Part shown: positions 32,001 through 34,478 of the stretch, piece by piece
Numbering within the stretch: position 1 is the first letter of the stretch
Layout of the letters: each line of letters opens with the position of its first letter
Assembly (NCBI GenBank): GCA_964580655.1
Contig: CAZOMR010000004.1
Span: 1 to 34,478, forward strand
DNA: 34,478 nucleotides
Direction: 5' to 3'
From: CAZOMR01 sp964580655
Lineage (GTDB): Bacteria > RBG-13-61-14 > CAZOMR01
Program-made: the position numbers and the translations under genes
The notes under the pieces: generated by a model
Database searches by the model: none
What the model was told of the DNA's origin: nothing
The model's input: only the letters and a program-made list of their open reading frames with translations

Positions 32001-32676
32001 CCCTGATCCGTATGAGAATTGTCAGTGAAGCGCGCGGCAAAATCAAACGGGAAGACCTCCACTATCACCGGTGGTATGGCACCCGCCACATTAATGTTCG
32101 TTAAGTCCGACCCGGTCCTGATCGCAACCTGGATGGTCTCACCGCAGTCACCACCCGGAGCAGTATACAGGCAGGAGACTGTGTCCAGGGTTCCGCATCC
32201 GCCTGGATCAGTCCAGCTAGCCTCTGCGTGACCGCAGATAGCTTCCTCACATAGGTCGCTCCAGGTTACCGTGCCGCCGAATTGAACAGTTGCACCATAA
32301 CCGAGATTAACTGTTCCACCCGCCCCAACGACTGGCACGAGGTCAATGGATAATACCGTCTCATTATCATCTACCGTGACAACCGCATCAGTGGCAAGCG
32401 GAGCCGAAATCGTGCAGATGCCCCCTGCACCGCAGGGTATCTGATCCGCAGTCGCAGAACCGCCACCGCCTGTGCAGTCATCCGCTACAGTAGAATTACC
32501 AGTATCGTCATCCACGCAACTGTCGGACCAGGTCCGGCTTACCGTCCAGCCAATCGCTCCACCCTCGGAAACATTAGAAGGAGCACCATCAATTGAACGG
32601 CTCACTACCGTGTCGTCATTGTCTACCGTGACAACCGCATCAGTGGCAAGCGGAGCCGAAATCGTGCAGATGCCCC
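29054..32676 (-). CDS. Giant secreted repeat protein, C-terminal part
   Basis: This is the larger part, about 1200 aa, of the protein that begins at 33917; the N gap separates them. It starts with a repeat unit (CTISAPLATDAVVTVDNDDT, then SNVSEGGAIGWTVSRTWSDSC), a Calx-beta-like pattern with extra cysteines. A related module with VTWSDLCEEAICGHA and TVSCLYTAPGGDCGETIQV follows. The remainder is unrecognised: cysteine-containing beta-rich sequence, then a long segment with many Asp, Asn, Pro and aromatic residues, ending NSQDGNYFIWK. No sorting signal or membrane anchor is visible at the C-terminus. It is probably an exported or cell-surface protein. A strong terminator follows. Confidence 0.8.
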
Positions 32677-32831
32677 NNNNNNNNNNNNNNNNNNNNNNNN
32701 NNNNNNNNNNNNNNNNNNNNNNNNNNNNNNNNNNNNNNNNNNNNNNNNNNNNNNNNNNNNNNNNNNNNNNNNNNNNAAGGAGCACCATCAATTGAACGGC
32801 TCACTACCGTGTCGTCATTGTCTACCGTGAC
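32371..32831. repeat. 252-bp tandem repeat interrupted by the assembly gap
   Basis: The 54 nt at 32371-32424 recur exactly at 32623-32676, 252 bp later (84 codons). The 55 nt at 32578-32632 recur exactly at 32777-32831, just past the gap. Each gap edge is therefore a copy of sequence inside the complete unit. At least two near-identical units are present, with diverged relatives on both sides. The number of units in the genome is unknown. Confidence 0.9.
32677..32776. other. Assembly gap of 100 N
   Basis: Exactly 100 unresolved bases, a conventional placeholder length. Aligning the flanks to the complete repeat unit predicts 153 missing bases (the equivalent of 32425-32577) or 153 plus a multiple of 252. 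A 153-nt gap puts both flanking coding frames in register; 100 does not. Confidence 0.95.
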
Positions 32832-33917
32832 CGGGGCGGTATCGCTGACCACTAGTGGATTATTCATCGGCTCCGCGGTCACAGTGCCACTTCCGCCAGC
32901 GCCGCACGGGATCTGTTTACCCTGAATCTGGTCTCCACCTGGCATGGAGAGATCACCGGTCACACCAGTGACCACGACACCTCCTGCCACGGTACAGTCA
33001 TCATCAGGCAAGATATCATAAGAGCAGGTTGCTGTAACACTATCAACAGCGCCTTCCGAAATATTCGAGGGACCTGTAATTGTGATCCCTGTGCATTGAG
33101 GAAGCACTGCGCCCATTCTGGCAACCGCCTTGATGGTTTCTGCGGCACTTATTCTGGTCGGGTTTCGATTCTGGGCAACGTGGCCTTCTGCGTCGCCTGG
33201 AATAAATACCAGAATCTCAATGGTATCACCCTCATTGCAAGTTGGTCCGGCCATAAGCTTTACAGTGGCCAGGCCGTTATCAGGAGGGCCTGCATCCAGG
33301 GTGTAGTTGAAAGCCTCTGCAGTATCACCCCAGCCATATCCGGGGAACCAGTGGGTATCACTCCATTGCTCCTGTCCTGCTTCTGGCAGGAAGTCCGCTC
33401 CTTGGATAAGTGCATCCGTGCATTTTCCTGAAGCAGGGGTTGTATCTACCCGGAACACAATCCCCCAGCCAGCTCGCCTGTCCGTGCTACCACCAGTAAC
33501 CCCAGGATCAGGTATAGCATAGGCGGAGATGTCAGCGGCAGAACCCTCTGTACTGCCCGCCTGAACGTGGAGGGTCTGGATAAGGACCTCATTAGGATGT
33601 CCTTTCTTTTTAGCCATATTTCCAGACAGGTAATCCTTTAGAGCGCTTAAGTCTGCGACATCGGCCCAGAAACCATTGCCGCTAAGTTCCTGGGTATAAC
33701 CAGAGGCTGGGATTGTGGAGAATATATAGCCACCACCGCTTAGCCTAGCCTTTGTTATGCTGAGATCATTAACTTGAACCACCCCGTCATCATCTGCACT
33801 TCCCCATTGATGAGCCCCAGCCTTCCAGAGCTCTTGAGCCGATGCGGGCGTCGGGGCCACAGCAACAGCAAGGATGCAAACAGCCCCTACCAATACGAAA
33901 TAGCCAAACCTTTTCAT
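32777..33917 (-). CDS. Giant secreted repeat protein, N-terminal part with dockerin-like pair
   Basis: N-terminal 380 aa of the gene that continues at 32676. The ATG at 33917 is preferred to the GTG at 33920, with AAAGGAG upstream. A signal peptide ends near ASA/QE (residue 27). Next is a dockerin-like pair: GSADDDGVVQVNDLSITKARL, with the calcium-loop acidic pattern, and about 30 residues later FWADVADLSALKDYLSG. A beta-rich module (about 95-270) follows, containing GWGIVFRVDTTP and IEILVFIPGDAEGHVAQNRNP. Then come a diverged repeat with GPSNISEG and PCGAGGSGT and the first VTVDNDDTVVSRSIDGAP. Dockerins bind cohesins; no cohesin gene is in the window. With a 153-nt gap the full protein would be about 1640 aa. 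Confidence 0.82.
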
Positions 33918-34376
33918 CACCTTCTCCTTTCTTCAGAAAAAAGTCTTCAATACCTAACTCTTATATATACCCTTAATTTTCAATCTGTATTCCCAAATGC
34001 CAAATTTTGCAATTTTCATGCCGTAAAAGTGAATAGATATTCATACCTTATCTTCTAATTTTCCAACCTCAAGGAAAGATTAGGTAAAATTTAATCCCTC
34101 TTAATAAATTAAGCCTTCTTGGAGTAATTTTCACCCTCCTGAAATACGCAAATTTTTCTTTTTCTGGCTGATTTTCCTATAAGTTTTTTCACTTACATTC
34201 AATATTGATCCACCTTTCCCGCTTCTATTTGGGCTCAAGTTTGAAAAACCACGGCTTCAGCCTCTTTTAAATTTAAGCCAATTACTACCAAACAAAAAAA
34301 CCTTTGTCAAGAAAAAAATACACTTTGGGGAGATTTTTTTTGTTTTTCTTTATTATCAAAGAGTTGGGTGCTGATA
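33918..34376. other. AT-rich intergenic region upstream of the giant protein gene
   Basis: About 460 nt with strikingly higher A+T than the rest of the window and no credible open frame. It contains the ribosome binding site of the giant gene and a TATATATAAG stretch (minus strand, about 33960-33970) that could be a -10 region, but no matching -35 was found. Near 34311-34340 a run of A and a run of T flank CACTTTGGGGAG and could form a weak A/T stem. I see nothing else nameable. Confidence 0.6.
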
Positions 34377-34478
34377 TTATATTTCAAATACCCAAAGAAT
34401 AAAGTATATAAAGCCAATCATTCCTGCAGCGATTCCGCAAACCATCCCCTTGATGATGAATAAGGTGGCTGGCTGAAA
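34377..34478 (-). CDS. C-terminal end of a membrane protein, cut by the window edge
   Basis: On the minus strand the last 102 nt read 33 codons then TAA. The residues are strongly hydrophobic and include IIKGMVCGIAAGMIGFIYF, a plausible membrane helix, followed by LWVFEI. The G+C of this stretch is higher than the AT-rich DNA just downstream, which fits coding sequence. No family can be named from so short a piece, and it could be chance. Confidence 0.35.
   Translation of the reverse strand, partial: FQPATLFIIKGMVCGIAAGMIGFIYFILWVFEI

Noticed and set aside
1..34478. tRNA, rRNA or known riboswitch genes
   Set aside because: No conserved tRNA arms, rRNA segments or recognisable riboswitch cores were seen on reading the intergenic regions. 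A covariance-model search was not possible here, so weak cases could be missed.

Overview
The window is 34.5 kb of bacterial chromosome, about 50% G+C. It is probably a scaffold from an uncultured organism, because it carries one artificial run of exactly 100 N (32677-32776). The genes are bacterial: polA, a DUF192 lipoprotein, PilZ, a bacterial RRM protein and a NapH/NapG-type iron-sulfur protein. Lipoprotein, Sec and Tat-like signals are visible. No rRNA, tRNA, CRISPR array or intact transposase was seen. The phylum cannot be fixed from this sequence alone.

Layout. 1-499 is non-coding and carries two inverted-repeat elements. 500-3115 is a DUF192 lipoprotein followed by a GH2 glycosidase. 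3220-6326 is a PilZ protein divergent from polA. 6385-6957 is a Phd/RelE-type toxin-antitoxin locus whose toxin start is out of frame. 7075-9704 is a two-gene unit: an SDR epimerase overlapping a NapH-NapG fusion ferredoxin. 9759-9998 is a solitary RelE-type toxin, also with its start out of frame. 10052-12180 (minus) is a nucleoside phosphorylase overlapping a GT39-like membrane glycosyltransferase. 12387-14370 holds an unknown exported protein, a terminator, a sigma70-like promoter with a long leader, and an RRM RNA-binding protein. 14577-16190 (minus) is a secreted type-B carboxylesterase.

16268-28871 is a dense minus-strand surface-glycan cluster. It has four GT2 and four GT4 glycosyltransferases, a DUF2304 protein, RmlD, a nucleotide-sugar epimerase with an inserted zinc ribbon, and a B12-binding radical SAM enzyme. 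Many genes overlap by 4-11 nt. Plausible promoters lie at 28944-28972 and 24081-24110. The genes would make activated sugars, load some onto a lipid carrier and extend a glycan. No flippase, polymerase or ABC exporter lies in the window.

29054-33917 (minus) is one very large exported protein, split by the N gap. It has a signal peptide, a dockerin-like pair, cysteine-containing Calx-beta-like repeats and a long unrecognised remainder. Its gap falls inside a 252-bp tandem repeat. A gap of 153 nt (or 153 + 252n) would restore both the repeat and the reading frame, so the 100 N are a placeholder.

The observations most worth a second look are: (1) the NapH-NapG fusion with an internal twin-arginine motif; (2) short palindromic or repeated DNA inserted in frame in conserved glycosyltransferase domains; (3) three genes whose best ATG is offset by one base from the conserved frame; and (4) the repeat-collapsed giant secreted protein.
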